From positions 67,244 to 131,243 of the forward strand of contig JAZNGG010000061.1 of the NCBI GenBank assembly GCA_045576355.1: 64,000 nt of DNA, written 5' to 3'. Positions 45,925 to 54,851 of this stretch are shown one piece after another. Each line of letters opens with the position of its first letter. The stretch's first letter is position 1. The notes beneath the pieces are model-generated. The model searched no databases. It saw only the letters and a program-made list of their open reading frames with translations, and was not told the DNA's origin. The stretch comes from Liminaster sp045576355. Its GTDB lineage: Bacteria > Bacteroidota > Bacteroidia > Bacteroidales > UBA3663. The translations under genes were made by a program, and so were the position numbers.

Positions 45925-47277
45925 ATGAAGAAATATCTTATATTTTTATTTTTATGCACTATGGCTTTGATGAGCAGTTGTGGTTTATACACCCGATATG
46001 CAGATCAGCCACTTGGATATGATGCCGGACAGATCGTTGGTCAAGATAGTCTTTCTGCACCATTGGCTACGATGTCCTGGCGAAAACTATTTGCCGATAG
46101 TCTGTTGGTTAACTGGATTGATAGCGGCTTGAAAACCAACACGGATTTGCGTATTGCTCAATTACGCGTAGAGGAGGCTGAGGCTACTTTAACTGCATCT
46201 CGACTTGCATTCTTGCCGGCAGCAAATCTCTTTGGCGAGGGTTCGTTAAGCAATAAGTCCGGAAATAGTTTTGAGATTGGTGCATCAGCATCATGGGAAT
46301 TGGATGTTTTTGGCAAACAACGTAATTTGCATTTGAGTTCTCAAGCCGCATATTATGCTTCTCAGTCCTATTGTCAAGCTGTTAGAACATCTTTGATTGC
46401 AACGATTGCAGAAAGTTACTATACGCTTTTAATGCTGGATGAGCAATTGGAAATCAGTGAACGAACCATAAAGAACTGGAATGAAAACATTCGAGTTTTG
46501 CAAGCATTAAAGCGTGCCGGACGAGCCAATGAGGCCGCTATCCTTCAAGCAAAAGCAAACAAGATGAAAGTGGAAAACTCTGCGATAACATTAAAAGAAC
46601 AAATCGATGCTCAGGAAAATGCTGTCAGATCGCTGTTGCTAAATCCTATGGCAGATTTGAGCAGAGGAAAATTGCTTCATCAGACATTCCCGGATACGTT
46701 ATCGCTGGGTATAGCATTGGACTACATTTCCAATCGGCCGGATGTAAGAGAAGCAGAGTATCTCTTGCAAAGTTCTTTTTATGATATGAATGTTGCCCGG
46801 TCTGCATTCTATCCATCTATTACCCTTTCGGGAAGTGTGGGTTGGGTTACCTCTACCGGAGGTGGGATCGGTAATCCTGCTACTTGGCTCAGTAATGCAT
46901 TGGGCGGTGTTGTTGCTCCTCTCTTTAATCGTGGAACAAATATGAAAAACCTGAAAATAGCTGAATCCGAATATGAGATTCGCTTTCAGAACTACCAACA
47001 GAGATTACTGGATGCCGGTATGGAGGTGAACAATGCTCTTTCCGAATGGCAAAGTGCCAAACAAAGATTAACATTGGATAAAAAGCAGATTGTCGCCCTC
47101 AAAGGAGCTGTGCATAACACAAGATTGTTGATGCGAAACTCTTCGACCAACTATCTTGAAGTGCTTACCGCACAGCAGCGTCTGCTCGAATCCGAACTGG
47201 CAGAGGTGGCCGATAGATATGCCGAAATACGTTCGGTAATCCGATTATTTCATGCTTTGGGAGGAGACTATGAGTAA
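45925..47277 (+). CDS. Outer-membrane efflux channel (OprM/TolC family)
   Basis: A 450-residue lipoprotein (lipobox LMSSC, Cys19) with two outer-membrane efflux repeats: LRIAQLRVEEAEATLTASRL in the first and NRPDVREAEYLLQSSFYDMN in the second, plus LLDAGMEVNNALSEWQSAKQ. It forms the trimeric exit duct for the adaptor and pump before it; spacing 9 bp supports one operon. The gene order adaptor-pump-channel is the standard one. Confidence 0.94.
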   Translation: MKKYLIFLFLCTMALMSSCGLYTRYADQPLGYDAGQIVGQDSLSAPLATMSWRKLFADSLLVNWIDSGLKTNTDLRIAQLRVEEAEATLTASRLAFLPAANLFGEGSLSNKSGNSFEIGASASWELDVFGKQRNLHLSSQAAYYASQSYCQAVRTSLIATIAESYYTLLMLDEQLEISERTIKNWNENIRVLQALKRAGRANEAAILQAKANKMKVENSAITLKEQIDAQENAVRSLLLNPMADLSRGKLLHQTFPDTLSLGIALDYISNRPDVREAEYLLQSSFYDMNVARSAFYPSITLSGSVGWVTSTGGGIGNPATWLSNALGGVVAPLFNRGTNMKNLKIAESEYEIRFQNYQQRLLDAGMEVNNALSEWQSAKQRLTLDKKQIVALKGAVHNTRLLMRNSSTNYLEVLTAQQRLLESELAEVADRYAEIRSVIRLFHALGGDYE

Positions 47278-47328
47278 GGTCTCAAAAAAAAATGACATTT
47301 GGTTAGTCAATGTATCGTTAAAAATATA

Positions 47329-47336
47329 TATCTTTG
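47329..47336 (+). promoter_or_regulatory. Promoter -7 element for the TonB-nuclease locus
   Basis: TATCTTTG exact match, about 230 bp before the receptor start. The nearest TTTG (47298) is further away than usual (27-nt spacer). Confidence 0.6.
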
Positions 47337-47342
47337 CACGGT

Positions 47343-47566
47343 GAATTGTTGTTTTTTTGTTATGATGTCTATGAAGCCGTCTGGTGTTTAAACCTAGTTT
47401 CACGCATCATTTTATATCTCAGACCATCGATCAGATGGTCGTGCAGAGGAAAGAGAGAATACAATGTTTTAACTCTGCCCTCATAGATTAAGAGTTACCT
47501 GAGATCGACAAAACATAACGTATCCACGCAATTAATTAAAACGTCTAACCGAAAAACTTAAATAAT
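47343..47566 (+). promoter_or_regulatory. Long structured 5' leader of the TonB receptor gene
   Basis: The leader of about 225 nt holds a perfect hairpin gaccatc/gatggtc (47422-47428 with 47434-47440) and two mutually exclusive stems: gcagag (47443-47448) with ctctgc (47473-47478), or aactct (47471-47476) with agagtt (47491-47496). Competing stems that share bases are the mark of an RNA switch or attenuator. I do not recognise a known riboswitch core (cobalamin, TPP, FMN) in it, and there is no T run that would make a terminator. It may also be an ordinary leader. Confidence 0.35.
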
Positions 47567-50275
47567 ATGTGTAACAGAAAAGGGGTGAAACTGACGGTCG
47601 CCATGTGGTGCCTGTCTGTTGCTTTTGCGTGGGCGCAATCAGTGCCAAAGCCTCATGTTGCCCAGCAAAATGAAGAGGAAGATAACTCTGATTTTGCCTT
47701 TACGGAAAGCCAGTTGGATGAAGATCTTGATGCTTCGCAAGCTGTTTCGGTCATTGTTTCGTCAAACAATGATCCCTACGCTTCTGAAGTGGGTTATTTG
47801 TTTAGTCCGATGCGCTTTAGGGTACGTGCTTATGACAATATGTACAATCAGACTTACATGAACGGCTTGTTGCTCAACGACCTTGAGACAGGACGATTCA
47901 ACTATAGTATGATTGGCGGTATGAACGATGCCACACGCAATCAGGAAGGTGTCTCATCATATGAAAACAATGCTTTCGGTATGACCGGAGTGGGTGGGGC
48001 AAACAATATCAACACCCGTGCGAGTCAGTTCGCATCCGGTAGTAAATTGGCATTATCAGCTTGCAATCGCAATTATAAGGCTCGCGCCATGTACACCTAT
48101 TCCACCGGGATGATGTCCAATGGTTGGGCTTTCGCCGGAACGTTGGGCTATCGCTGGGCGGATGAGGGCGTTATCGAAGGTACTTACTATAACTCTTTCA
48201 GTTATTTGCTTTCAGCCGAAAAGCGTATAAATGATCATCATAACCTGTCGTTGGTGACATTCGGTTCTCCCACCGAACGAGGTCAACAAGGTGCTTCTAC
48301 GGAGGAGGCATATTGGCTCGCCAATGATCATTATTATAATCCCAACTGGGGTTATCAGAATGGCAAGAAGCGTAACTCCCGTGTTGTAAATGACTTCGAA
48401 CCGACAGCTATCATGACATGGGACTGGAAGCTGGATGAAAATCGTCGTCTTTCCACAGCTGCCGGTTATAAATATAGCATGTATAGTTCGACGGCTTTGA
48501 GTTGGAGTGGCAATGCCTATGATCCACGTCCGGACTATTATAAAAATATGCCCAGCTCGATCTTTAATGTTTATAATCCGGAGACGAATAATCCTGATTA
48601 TTTTGAGCAGCATCCTTATCTTTTAGACGAATATAATACCCTTTTGGACTATTGGTCAGTCAAGGCCAATCGTCAGGTCAATTGGGATCGCATGTATGCT
48701 GTCAACCGCATCAGTGAAGCTGCGGGAGGAGAGGCTCTCTATTATCAGGAACGTCGTCATAATGATCAGCGAGTGTTTGCGCTTAGTTCTACGTGGAATC
48801 ACTACATCAATACTCATCATAAATATACTGCAGGAGTGGTTCTTAACTCTACTAAAGGTATGCATTATAAAACTATGGCAGACCTTTTAGGTGCAGCTCG
48901 TTTTACCGATGTAGATAAGTTCGCAGCCCGTGACTATGGACCGAACAGCCAGGAGGCTCAAAATGATTTGCGTAATCCTAACAGGCAGATTAAGGTAGAT
49001 GACAAATTTGGCTATAATTACAACATTTTTGTCAACAAAGCTAAAGCCTGGGCGCAATATCAATACTCTGTCGGCCGATTTAATTTCCTTGCCGGAGGAT
49101 TTGCAGAAGGGACTATGATCGAGCGTGAGGGTCTCATGCAAAATGGTCGTGCACCCGAAAACTCCTATGGCAAGAGTGGTGCTGCTAAGTTTATGGGAGG
49201 TGGTGGAAAAGCCTCTCTCATCTGGAGTCCTATTGCCAATCATCGTATCAGTCTCTCCGGTGGTTATGAGTCTGTCGCTCCTTTGGCCCGTAATAGCTTT
49301 GTTGCTCCCCGTATGCAAAATAACTTTGTGGACAACCTTTCGACAGAGGATATCCTCCATGGTGAGGCTACTTATAATTTTCGTTTTGGACCTGTTTATG
49401 GTAAAATCAGCGGCTATTATTCGAAGTTTATGAATGTTGTTGAACAAACAGCTTTCTATAATGATCAGCAATCCAGCTTTACCTATTTGACTATGAGTAA
49501 TATAGAGCGTGAGCACTATGGCATTGAGGCAGCTTTGGTCTATAACATCACCGGCAATCTCGCTCTTAACTTCTTAGGTACGGTCAGTGAAGCTAAATAT
49601 ATCAATAACCCTTATGCACAAGTCAATTATGAGGGTATGGATGGCTCACAGATTGCCACACTCAATAAGTGGAAAAATCCTGTGACAGGCAAAGAAATGC
49701 CTCTGATGGTGCTTGCAGATGGTATGCGGGTTAATGGTACACCGCTTACAGCCCTTAGTCTTGGCTTTGATTATAATGTCAATGGTTGGTTTTTTGCTGC
49801 CAATGTTAACTACTATGATCGAGTACACATCGGTTATTCGGCTTATCGTCGCTTAAGTAACGTGGTTGGTAACTATACCCAGAGTGGCGTTACCTCAGAG
49901 GGTATCCCAACTTTTGATGTGACTCGTGAAGAACTGAACCTCAATGGAGGTGTCTTGTTTGACGAAGCCGGTAATTGTGTGGCTACCTATGCTGCAGAGC
50001 AGGAGGAGTTTGATGGCGACTTTATGGTGGATTTCTCCATCGGACGTTATATCCGCCTCAAGGGAGGAAAGAGTTTGAGCATCAATCTCTCTGTTCAGAA
50101 TGCACTTAATAATGAAGATATCCGTACCGGAGGGTATGAGCAAAATCGAGATGATAAATATTATGGCATTGATGGATCAGAGGGTCGTGAGAAGGATTAT
50201 GTCTTCTCAAAAAATAATAAATATTATTATGCCAATGCTCTCAATGCTTTCTTAAACATCGGTTTCAGATTTTGA
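47567..50275 (+). CDS. TonB-dependent outer-membrane receptor-like beta-barrel
   Basis: A 902-residue protein with a signal peptide (cleavage after FAWAQ, about 24). A plug-like region (about 50-160; FRVRAYDNMYNQTYMNGLLL, GVGGANNINTRASQFASG) is followed by a barrel of alternating aromatic strands to the C terminus, which ends NALNAFLNIGFRF with the terminal Phe of outer-membrane proteins. No N-terminal CarboxypepD-like domain and no clear TonB box, so it is not a classical SusC. The downstream lipoproteins and nuclease suggest it imports products of nucleic-acid cleavage. That cargo is inference. Confidence 0.88.
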   Translation: MCNRKGVKLTVAMWCLSVAFAWAQSVPKPHVAQQNEEEDNSDFAFTESQLDEDLDASQAVSVIVSSNNDPYASEVGYLFSPMRFRVRAYDNMYNQTYMNGLLLNDLETGRFNYSMIGGMNDATRNQEGVSSYENNAFGMTGVGGANNINTRASQFASGSKLALSACNRNYKARAMYTYSTGMMSNGWAFAGTLGYRWADEGVIEGTYYNSFSYLLSAEKRINDHHNLSLVTFGSPTERGQQGASTEEAYWLANDHYYNPNWGYQNGKKRNSRVVNDFEPTAIMTWDWKLDENRRLSTAAGYKYSMYSSTALSWSGNAYDPRPDYYKNMPSSIFNVYNPETNNPDYFEQHPYLLDEYNTLLDYWSVKANRQVNWDRMYAVNRISEAAGGEALYYQERRHNDQRVFALSSTWNHYINTHHKYTAGVVLNSTKGMHYKTMADLLGAARFTDVDKFAARDYGPNSQEAQNDLRNPNRQIKVDDKFGYNYNIFVNKAKAWAQYQYSVGRFNFLAGGFAEGTMIEREGLMQNGRAPENSYGKSGAAKFMGGGGKASLIWSPIANHRISLSGGYESVAPLARNSFVAPRMQNNFVDNLSTEDILHGEATYNFRFGPVYGKISGYYSKFMNVVEQTAFYNDQQSSFTYLTMSNIEREHYGIEAALVYNITGNLALNFLGTVSEAKYINNPYAQVNYEGMDGSQIATLNKWKNPVTGKEMPLMVLADGMRVNGTPLTALSLGFDYNVNGWFFAANVNYYDRVHIGYSAYRRLSNVVGNYTQSGVTSEGIPTFDVTREELNLNGGVLFDEAGNCVATYAAEQEEFDGDFMVDFSIGRYIRLKGGKSLSINLSVQNALNNEDIRTGGYEQNRDDKYYGIDGSEGREKDYVFSKNNKYYYANALNAFLNIGFRF

Positions 50276-50487
50276 GAGTTTAGTAGTTTTAATAGTTTAG
50301 AGGTTTAGGAGTTTAGTAGTTTAATAGTTTAAAAGTTTAATAGTTTAGTAGTTTAGAAGTTTAAGAGTTTAAGAGTTTATAATTTCAACCCCTCAGCACG
50401 CGAAGCCCACGACCAAAGGGAGTAACCCCTAAACTCTTCAACCCCTCAACCAATCAACTCCTCAACCAATCAACCCCTCAACCAATA
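50276..50487. repeat. Intergenic repeat cluster B
   Basis: A purine-side tract (gtttag, gtttaa nonamers, 50276-50376) followed by a pyrimidine tract (cccctcaacc, caatcaactcctc units, 50386-50487). The two tracts are roughly complementary and could fold into one long imperfect hairpin. The centre has a degenerate core (gggagtaacccct) instead of gggcgtagccc. It lies inside the TonB-nuclease locus between the receptor and the DUF5689 gene. Confidence 0.8.
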
Positions 50488-50507
50488 ACCCCAATAACAA
50501 TAATCCT

Positions 50508-51374
50508 ATGAAGAAATTCTTTTCCTTTATATTGATCTCTGCACTTGCCCTTGCTACTTGGACAGCATGTGTCGAAGATCAGCATGAAGATCCCAATACA
50601 GACCATTATCTTGTGACCAGCCCGGTCTCTTTAGGTAGAACAAATACTACGATCGGAGAGTTAAAAAGCCGTTACTCTTCCTATATGACTCAGTCCAATG
50701 CCTTTGTCAAGGTAGAAGAAGATCTTATCTTTGAGGGAGTTGTAGTGGCTAATGACATCAGTGGTAACCTTTATCAGACGCTTATGCTACGAGATGGAGA
50801 TGACGCCATTGTCCTTGGAGTCAAGAATACATGTCTTTATCCTTATTTCGCATTCGGACAGTGTATAAAGGTGAACCTTAAAGGCCTTTATATTGGTAAC
50901 TATAGCAAGACACCGAAGATTGGCCAGCCTTATCAGACCAGCGCCGGCAATTGGCGTTTGGGTCCTATGCTTTTCCCTCTTTTGGCTGAAAATGTCGAAA
51001 TTATCGGCAGACCTGATACAACCTATGCAGAGTGCATCCCTGTAGAACCTACAGTCGATTGGCTTAAATCAAGCAGTAACCAAAACTATCAGAATGCACC
51101 GATGTTGGTTACCGTTGAAGGTGTCTTTACAGAGGCGGATGGCAAAGCCACTTTTGCACCGGATGAATTGAAGGATGCAGGCTATGGTGTCGATCGTTCA
51201 TTTAAGGTGGGTACTTCTACAACAGTTACAATCACAGTTCGTACCAGTACGCAGAATGAGATTTCATACGAAGTGTTGCCACAAGGACAAGTTCGCCTTA
51301 CCGGTATGCTGACCTATTACAGCGGTTGGCAACTCCAGCTTCGCAGCCTTGACGATATTGAGGTCCTCGAATAA
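50508..51374 (+). CDS. DUF5689 lipoprotein
   Basis: A 288-residue lipoprotein: Cys21 in WTACVEDQHEDP, where the acidic residues after the Cys resemble the export signal that sends lipoproteins to the cell surface in Bacteroidota. The body matches DUF5689 (FEGVVVANDISGNLYQTLML; IVLGVKNTCLYPYFAFGQCI; QVRLTGMLTYYSGWQLQLRS), a beta-rich, OB-fold-like domain often found with nuclease or phosphatase domains. A nucleic-acid-binding role on the cell surface fits the operon. It lies 67 bp before the next lipoprotein gene. Confidence 0.85.
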   Translation: MKKFFSFILISALALATWTACVEDQHEDPNTDHYLVTSPVSLGRTNTTIGELKSRYSSYMTQSNAFVKVEEDLIFEGVVVANDISGNLYQTLMLRDGDDAIVLGVKNTCLYPYFAFGQCIKVNLKGLYIGNYSKTPKIGQPYQTSAGNWRLGPMLFPLLAENVEIIGRPDTTYAECIPVEPTVDWLKSSSNQNYQNAPMLVTVEGVFTEADGKATFAPDELKDAGYGVDRSFKVGTSTTVTITVRTSTQNEISYEVLPQGQVRLTGMLTYYSGWQLQLRSLDDIEVLE

Positions 51375-51441
51375 ACGCCAAACAGCGAAGAGAGATTTTT
51401 CGGACAACTTTTAACATCACGAATATAATAATTATAACAAT

Positions 51442-53634
51442 ATGAAAAAGCACATTTTATTTTTGTCGATAGCTGCCATGATGGCTGCTTTTACGGCATG
51501 TGAGGATGTTCCCGCGCCTTACGAACTGAATGTAGAGGGCGGAACAGAAGAGCCGGACGGGCCAAAGACTTTGCCCTACACCGAAAGTTTTGCTACTACT
51601 CTTGGTGCTTACACCAACTATACCACAGATGGAGGTGGAGCATGGGTATGTGATTACAGCACTGCCAAAGCATCCGGTTATGATAATGGTACGAAGGTAA
51701 CCACAGCCGGTACATATTATCTCGTATCTCCTAAAATCTCATTAGCAGACCTTACCGAAGGTGCGCATGTTACTTATGATTATATTCTCCGTTATAATAA
51801 AGGAAATGAGAATCAACAGGTCTTGATCTCCTCTGATTTTGTAGATGATCCTAAGACAGCAACTTGGACACTTTTGCGCCAGACGCATACAGAGGGAACG
51901 GATTGGGTGACATTTGAAAAAGGCGTTGTCAATTTCCCGGATTCTCTGATTGGACAGGATGTAGTCGTTGCTTTCCGTTATAGCACTAATGCCACCAGTG
52001 GCTCGACCTGGGAAGTTAAAAATGTCTCAGTACAATCCGGAAAAGTGGATGGAGCAGATCCGGAGGGTACAACTACTGCCCCTGAGGTAGGAGGTGTGAA
52101 GACTTTGCCTTATAGTGAAGCATTCTCTTCTACTATGGGTAGCTTCGCCAATGAGACTGTCAGCGGTAGTGGAGCATGGATCATCGATTACAGCACTGCC
52201 AAGGCTACGGGCTATGACAATAGCTCTAAATTGACTACTGCCGGAACGTATTACCTTGTTTCTCCAGAGATTGACCTTAATGGCGTGACTGAAGCACATG
52301 TGGCATACGAATATATCCTTCGCTATAATAAGGGTAATGAGAATCAACAATTGTTTATTACAGCCTCTTATGGAGAGAACGCAGCCACTACAGAGTGGAC
52401 ACTTTTGAAAAATGACCACAAAGAGGGCACTGATTGGATTACCTTTGAAAAAGCTGACATCGATATTCCTGCTGACTTCTTAGGCAAGACTATCCGCTTG
52501 GCATTCTATTATAATACCAATGCCACCAGCGGTTCGACATGGGAAGTGCGTAACTTCTCTATCTCTGAGGGTAAGGCAGGCGAATCTACCGGTGATGACA
52601 ATACCGGATCGGGTGATGTAGCTCCTGTCGGAGATAACCTCGTGGGCAATGGAGATTTTGAGGCTTGGAATGGTTCTGTCCCTGCCAACTGGAAATCTAC
52701 CACCACAGCCAGCAGTGCTTCATTGTCTCAGTCTTCGGATGCTCATGGCGGTAGCTATGCGGTCTGTGTAGAAGGTACAACATCAGGCAACAAACGTTTG
52801 GCATATAAAGAGATTACGTTGAAGGCCGGAACATATAATATCAAGTTCTATGCTAAAGCGGCCACATCTACCGGAGCATCGATCGTGCCCGGATATGTGC
52901 CGGTAGTAGATGGTAAGGTCGGCACTTATATGTATGGTGAATATGTCAATGACCTAACCACATCTGAGTGGGTTGAGGTAAGTCAGTCTTTCACTTTGAC
53001 CACAGAGTCTGTAGTCAATCTTGTGATTATGAACTCTAAGAAAGTGGGTGGTGCCGTACTCATTGACGATTACTCTTTGACCACCTCTGATGGAGCTCTT
53101 GTCGATGGAGGCAACAGCGATAGCGGTAATGATGATGGAGGAGATAGCGGAACAACAACACCGACCGATGCCATTTATAGCAACACATTCGCTACCAATC
53201 CGACCGATTGGACCATAGACAACAAGCACATGGGAGAGGGGTTATCTTACGTTTGGGCACATTCTACTTATAACTCCGATGCTTATATGAAAGCCTCAGC
53301 CTATAAGGGTGGTGCTGTTGAAGCAGAAAGTTGGTTGATCTCTCCTGCATTGGATTTGTCCGGTGTTACTTCTGCCACCTTCTCTTTCTCACATACTTGT
53401 AAATTCTGTCGCAATATGCAGCAGGAGTTGACTGTATGGGCAACAGCCGATGGTAGTAATTGGACACAACTTACCATTTCTGCTTACCCATCCAATAGCG
53501 ATTACACCTTTGTTGCAGCTTCGGCAGATCTTTCAGCCTTTGCCGGTAAAAGCGGTGTAAAAGTTGCGTTTAAGTATATAAGTTCAGCTTCTGCAGCCGG
53601 AACTTGGGAAGTTAATAATGTGGTAATCAAGTAA
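51442..53634 (+). CDS. Multi-domain surface lipoprotein with choice-of-anchor J modules
   Basis: A 730-residue lipoprotein (lipobox FTAC, Cys20, then Glu-Asp). Residues about 45-200 and 218-375 are two closely similar jelly-roll modules of the choice-of-anchor J/DUF5017 type (TLPYTESFATTLGAYTNYTT versus TLPYSEAFSSTMGSFANETV; both end ATSGSTWEV). A carbohydrate-binding-like sandwich follows (about 390-550; NLVGNGDFEAWNGSVPANWK), then a third J-like module (about 575-730; YSNTFATNPTDWTIDNK). Linkers are Gly/Asp/Ser/Thr rich. It looks like an adhesin or binding scaffold. The stop is 2 bp before the nuclease start, implying tight coupling. Confidence 0.85.
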   Translation: MKKHILFLSIAAMMAAFTACEDVPAPYELNVEGGTEEPDGPKTLPYTESFATTLGAYTNYTTDGGGAWVCDYSTAKASGYDNGTKVTTAGTYYLVSPKISLADLTEGAHVTYDYILRYNKGNENQQVLISSDFVDDPKTATWTLLRQTHTEGTDWVTFEKGVVNFPDSLIGQDVVVAFRYSTNATSGSTWEVKNVSVQSGKVDGADPEGTTTAPEVGGVKTLPYSEAFSSTMGSFANETVSGSGAWIIDYSTAKATGYDNSSKLTTAGTYYLVSPEIDLNGVTEAHVAYEYILRYNKGNENQQLFITASYGENAATTEWTLLKNDHKEGTDWITFEKADIDIPADFLGKTIRLAFYYNTNATSGSTWEVRNFSISEGKAGESTGDDNTGSGDVAPVGDNLVGNGDFEAWNGSVPANWKSTTTASSASLSQSSDAHGGSYAVCVEGTTSGNKRLAYKEITLKAGTYNIKFYAKAATSTGASIVPGYVPVVDGKVGTYMYGEYVNDLTTSEWVEVSQSFTLTTESVVNLVIMNSKKVGGAVLIDDYSLTTSDGALVDGGNSDSGNDDGGDSGTTTPTDAIYSNTFATNPTDWTIDNKHMGEGLSYVWAHSTYNSDAYMKASAYKGGAVEAESWLISPALDLSGVTSATFSFSHTCKFCRNMQQELTVWATADGSNWTQLTISAYPSNSDYTFVAASADLSAFAGKSGVKVAFKYISSASAAGTWEVNNVVIK

Positions 53635-53636
53635 AG

Positions 53637-54593
53637 ATGACCGAGAAACTAATATATATATTGTTCTACCTCTTCACCGCTTCGGTAACACTTTGTGGTG
53701 TTACCTCTTGCGATGAGGAGGATGAATATACCTGGGTGACCGGGTCCGGAAATAACAATTCTGGAGAAGGAGAGGGTGAAGGAGAAAGTGGAGGATCCGG
53801 ATCAGAAAATAATAACCTGGGAGAAAGCGTTGTCTATCAGCCATATCAGTTGAATGTTGAGGTTCCGGCACTTAAAGAGGGTAATCTATATGTCTATCAT
53901 AACACTATATCGGGATCGGATTCTGTGATGACCTATTGTTATGAATATAATCCGGAGAAACAACACACACGTTGGATTGCTTTCCGTTTTGACGGTAAGA
54001 CCCGAGCAAAGTCGGTAAGTCGTTCTGATGCGTGGAGTGACGATCCAAAATTGCCGGTCGAATGTCATATCGGGACGGAGGGTTTCAGTGGCTTTGATCG
54101 AGGACATATATGTGCCTCTGCCGATCGCCTATATAGCTATGCCGCCAATGCCCAAACTTTTTATATGTGTAATATGTCTCCTCAATACTCTCGTTTTAAC
54201 CAGAACTATTGGGTCGCTTTCGAGGGTCACGTTCAGGATTTAGGACGTAATGCCTCTTTTGCTGATACCCTCTATGTAGTCAAGGGTGGAACTATCGAGG
54301 ATAACCAGATACTCAGTTATGTGCATCGTTATAATGGAGCTTCTGTAGCCGTTCCTGCATACTACTTTATGGCTTTGCTAAAGGTGAAAAATAATGTTTA
54401 TACCGGCATTGCCTTTTGGACAGAACACAAGAACACTAATTATGGCAATGTTGGCAAATCTGCGATAGCAGCAGCTGCCGTTACCATCGATGAATTGGAA
54501 GAGAAAACCGGTATAGATTTCTTCCACAACCTTCCGGATGCAGCAGAAACTGCCGTTGAAAAGAGCTTTACACTCAGTGCCTGGAGTTTGTAG
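53637..54593 (+). CDS. Surface lipoprotein DNA/RNA non-specific endonuclease
   Basis: A 318-residue lipoprotein: lipobox VTSC (Cys25) followed by DEEDE, a strongly acidic stretch like surface-export signals. A Gly/Glu/Ser-rich linker (36-62) leads to a beta-beta-alpha metal nuclease of the Serratia/NucA type: catalytic His157 in FDRGHICASADR, Mg-binding Asn188 in RFNQNYW and Glu196 in WVAFEGH. It should cut DNA and RNA of any sequence to 5'-phosphorylated oligonucleotides outside the cell. Start 2 bp after the scaffold gene. It is the last gene of the locus; repeat cluster C and a strong terminator follow. Confidence 0.93.
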   Translation: MTEKLIYILFYLFTASVTLCGVTSCDEEDEYTWVTGSGNNNSGEGEGEGESGGSGSENNNLGESVVYQPYQLNVEVPALKEGNLYVYHNTISGSDSVMTYCYEYNPEKQHTRWIAFRFDGKTRAKSVSRSDAWSDDPKLPVECHIGTEGFSGFDRGHICASADRLYSYAANAQTFYMCNMSPQYSRFNQNYWVAFEGHVQDLGRNASFADTLYVVKGGTIEDNQILSYVHRYNGASVAVPAYYFMALLKVKNNVYTGIAFWTEHKNTNYGNVGKSAIAAAAVTIDELEEKTGIDFFHNLPDAAETAVEKSFTLSAWSL

Positions 54594-54790
54594 GTAGGTT
54601 GGTTTAGGGGTTTAGGGCTACGCCCTGCTATGGCAGATGGCTATGGCGATGGCTCCTCTCGACCCTTAAACTTTTCAACTCCTCAACCAAAAGGGCTGCG
54701 CCCTTGCTATGGCAGATGGCTATGGCGATGGCTCCTTTCAACTCCTAAACCCCTCAACTCTTCAACCAATAAACCCTTCAACCTCCTACC
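54590..54790. repeat. Intergenic repeat cluster C, core duplicated
   Basis: The core is present twice in reverse orientation (54614-54641 and 54692-54720; agggctacgccctgctat and a ctgcgccctt variant). A 31-bp stretch is a direct duplicate at 54627-54657 and 54706-54736 (starts gctatggcagatggctat). Each core is followed by the pyrimidine tract (ctcaacc, ttcaacc units). It lies between the nuclease stop and its terminator. Confidence 0.88.
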
Positions 54791-54796
54791 CACGAA

Positions 54797-54851
54797 AGCA
54801 ACGTTGCCGGAAAATCTCCCTTCAAAAGAGAAAAATTCCGGCAACGTTGCT
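54797..54851 (+). terminator. Strong terminator of the nuclease locus
   Basis: Arms agcaacgttgccgga (54797-54811) and tccggcaacgttgct (54837-54851) are perfect over 15 bp, followed by attattttt. Each arm itself contains the 10-bp palindrome gcaacgttgc. Confidence 0.85.

Noticed and set aside
47343..47566. Cobalamin or TPP riboswitch before the TonB receptor
   Set aside because: A CTGAGA-like piece occurs (acctgagat near 47497), but the rest of the TPP core and the cobalamin box are not found.
48887..49516. 209-codon antisense frame inside the TonB receptor gene
   Set aside because: Lies fully opposite a well-supported gene and has no family features.
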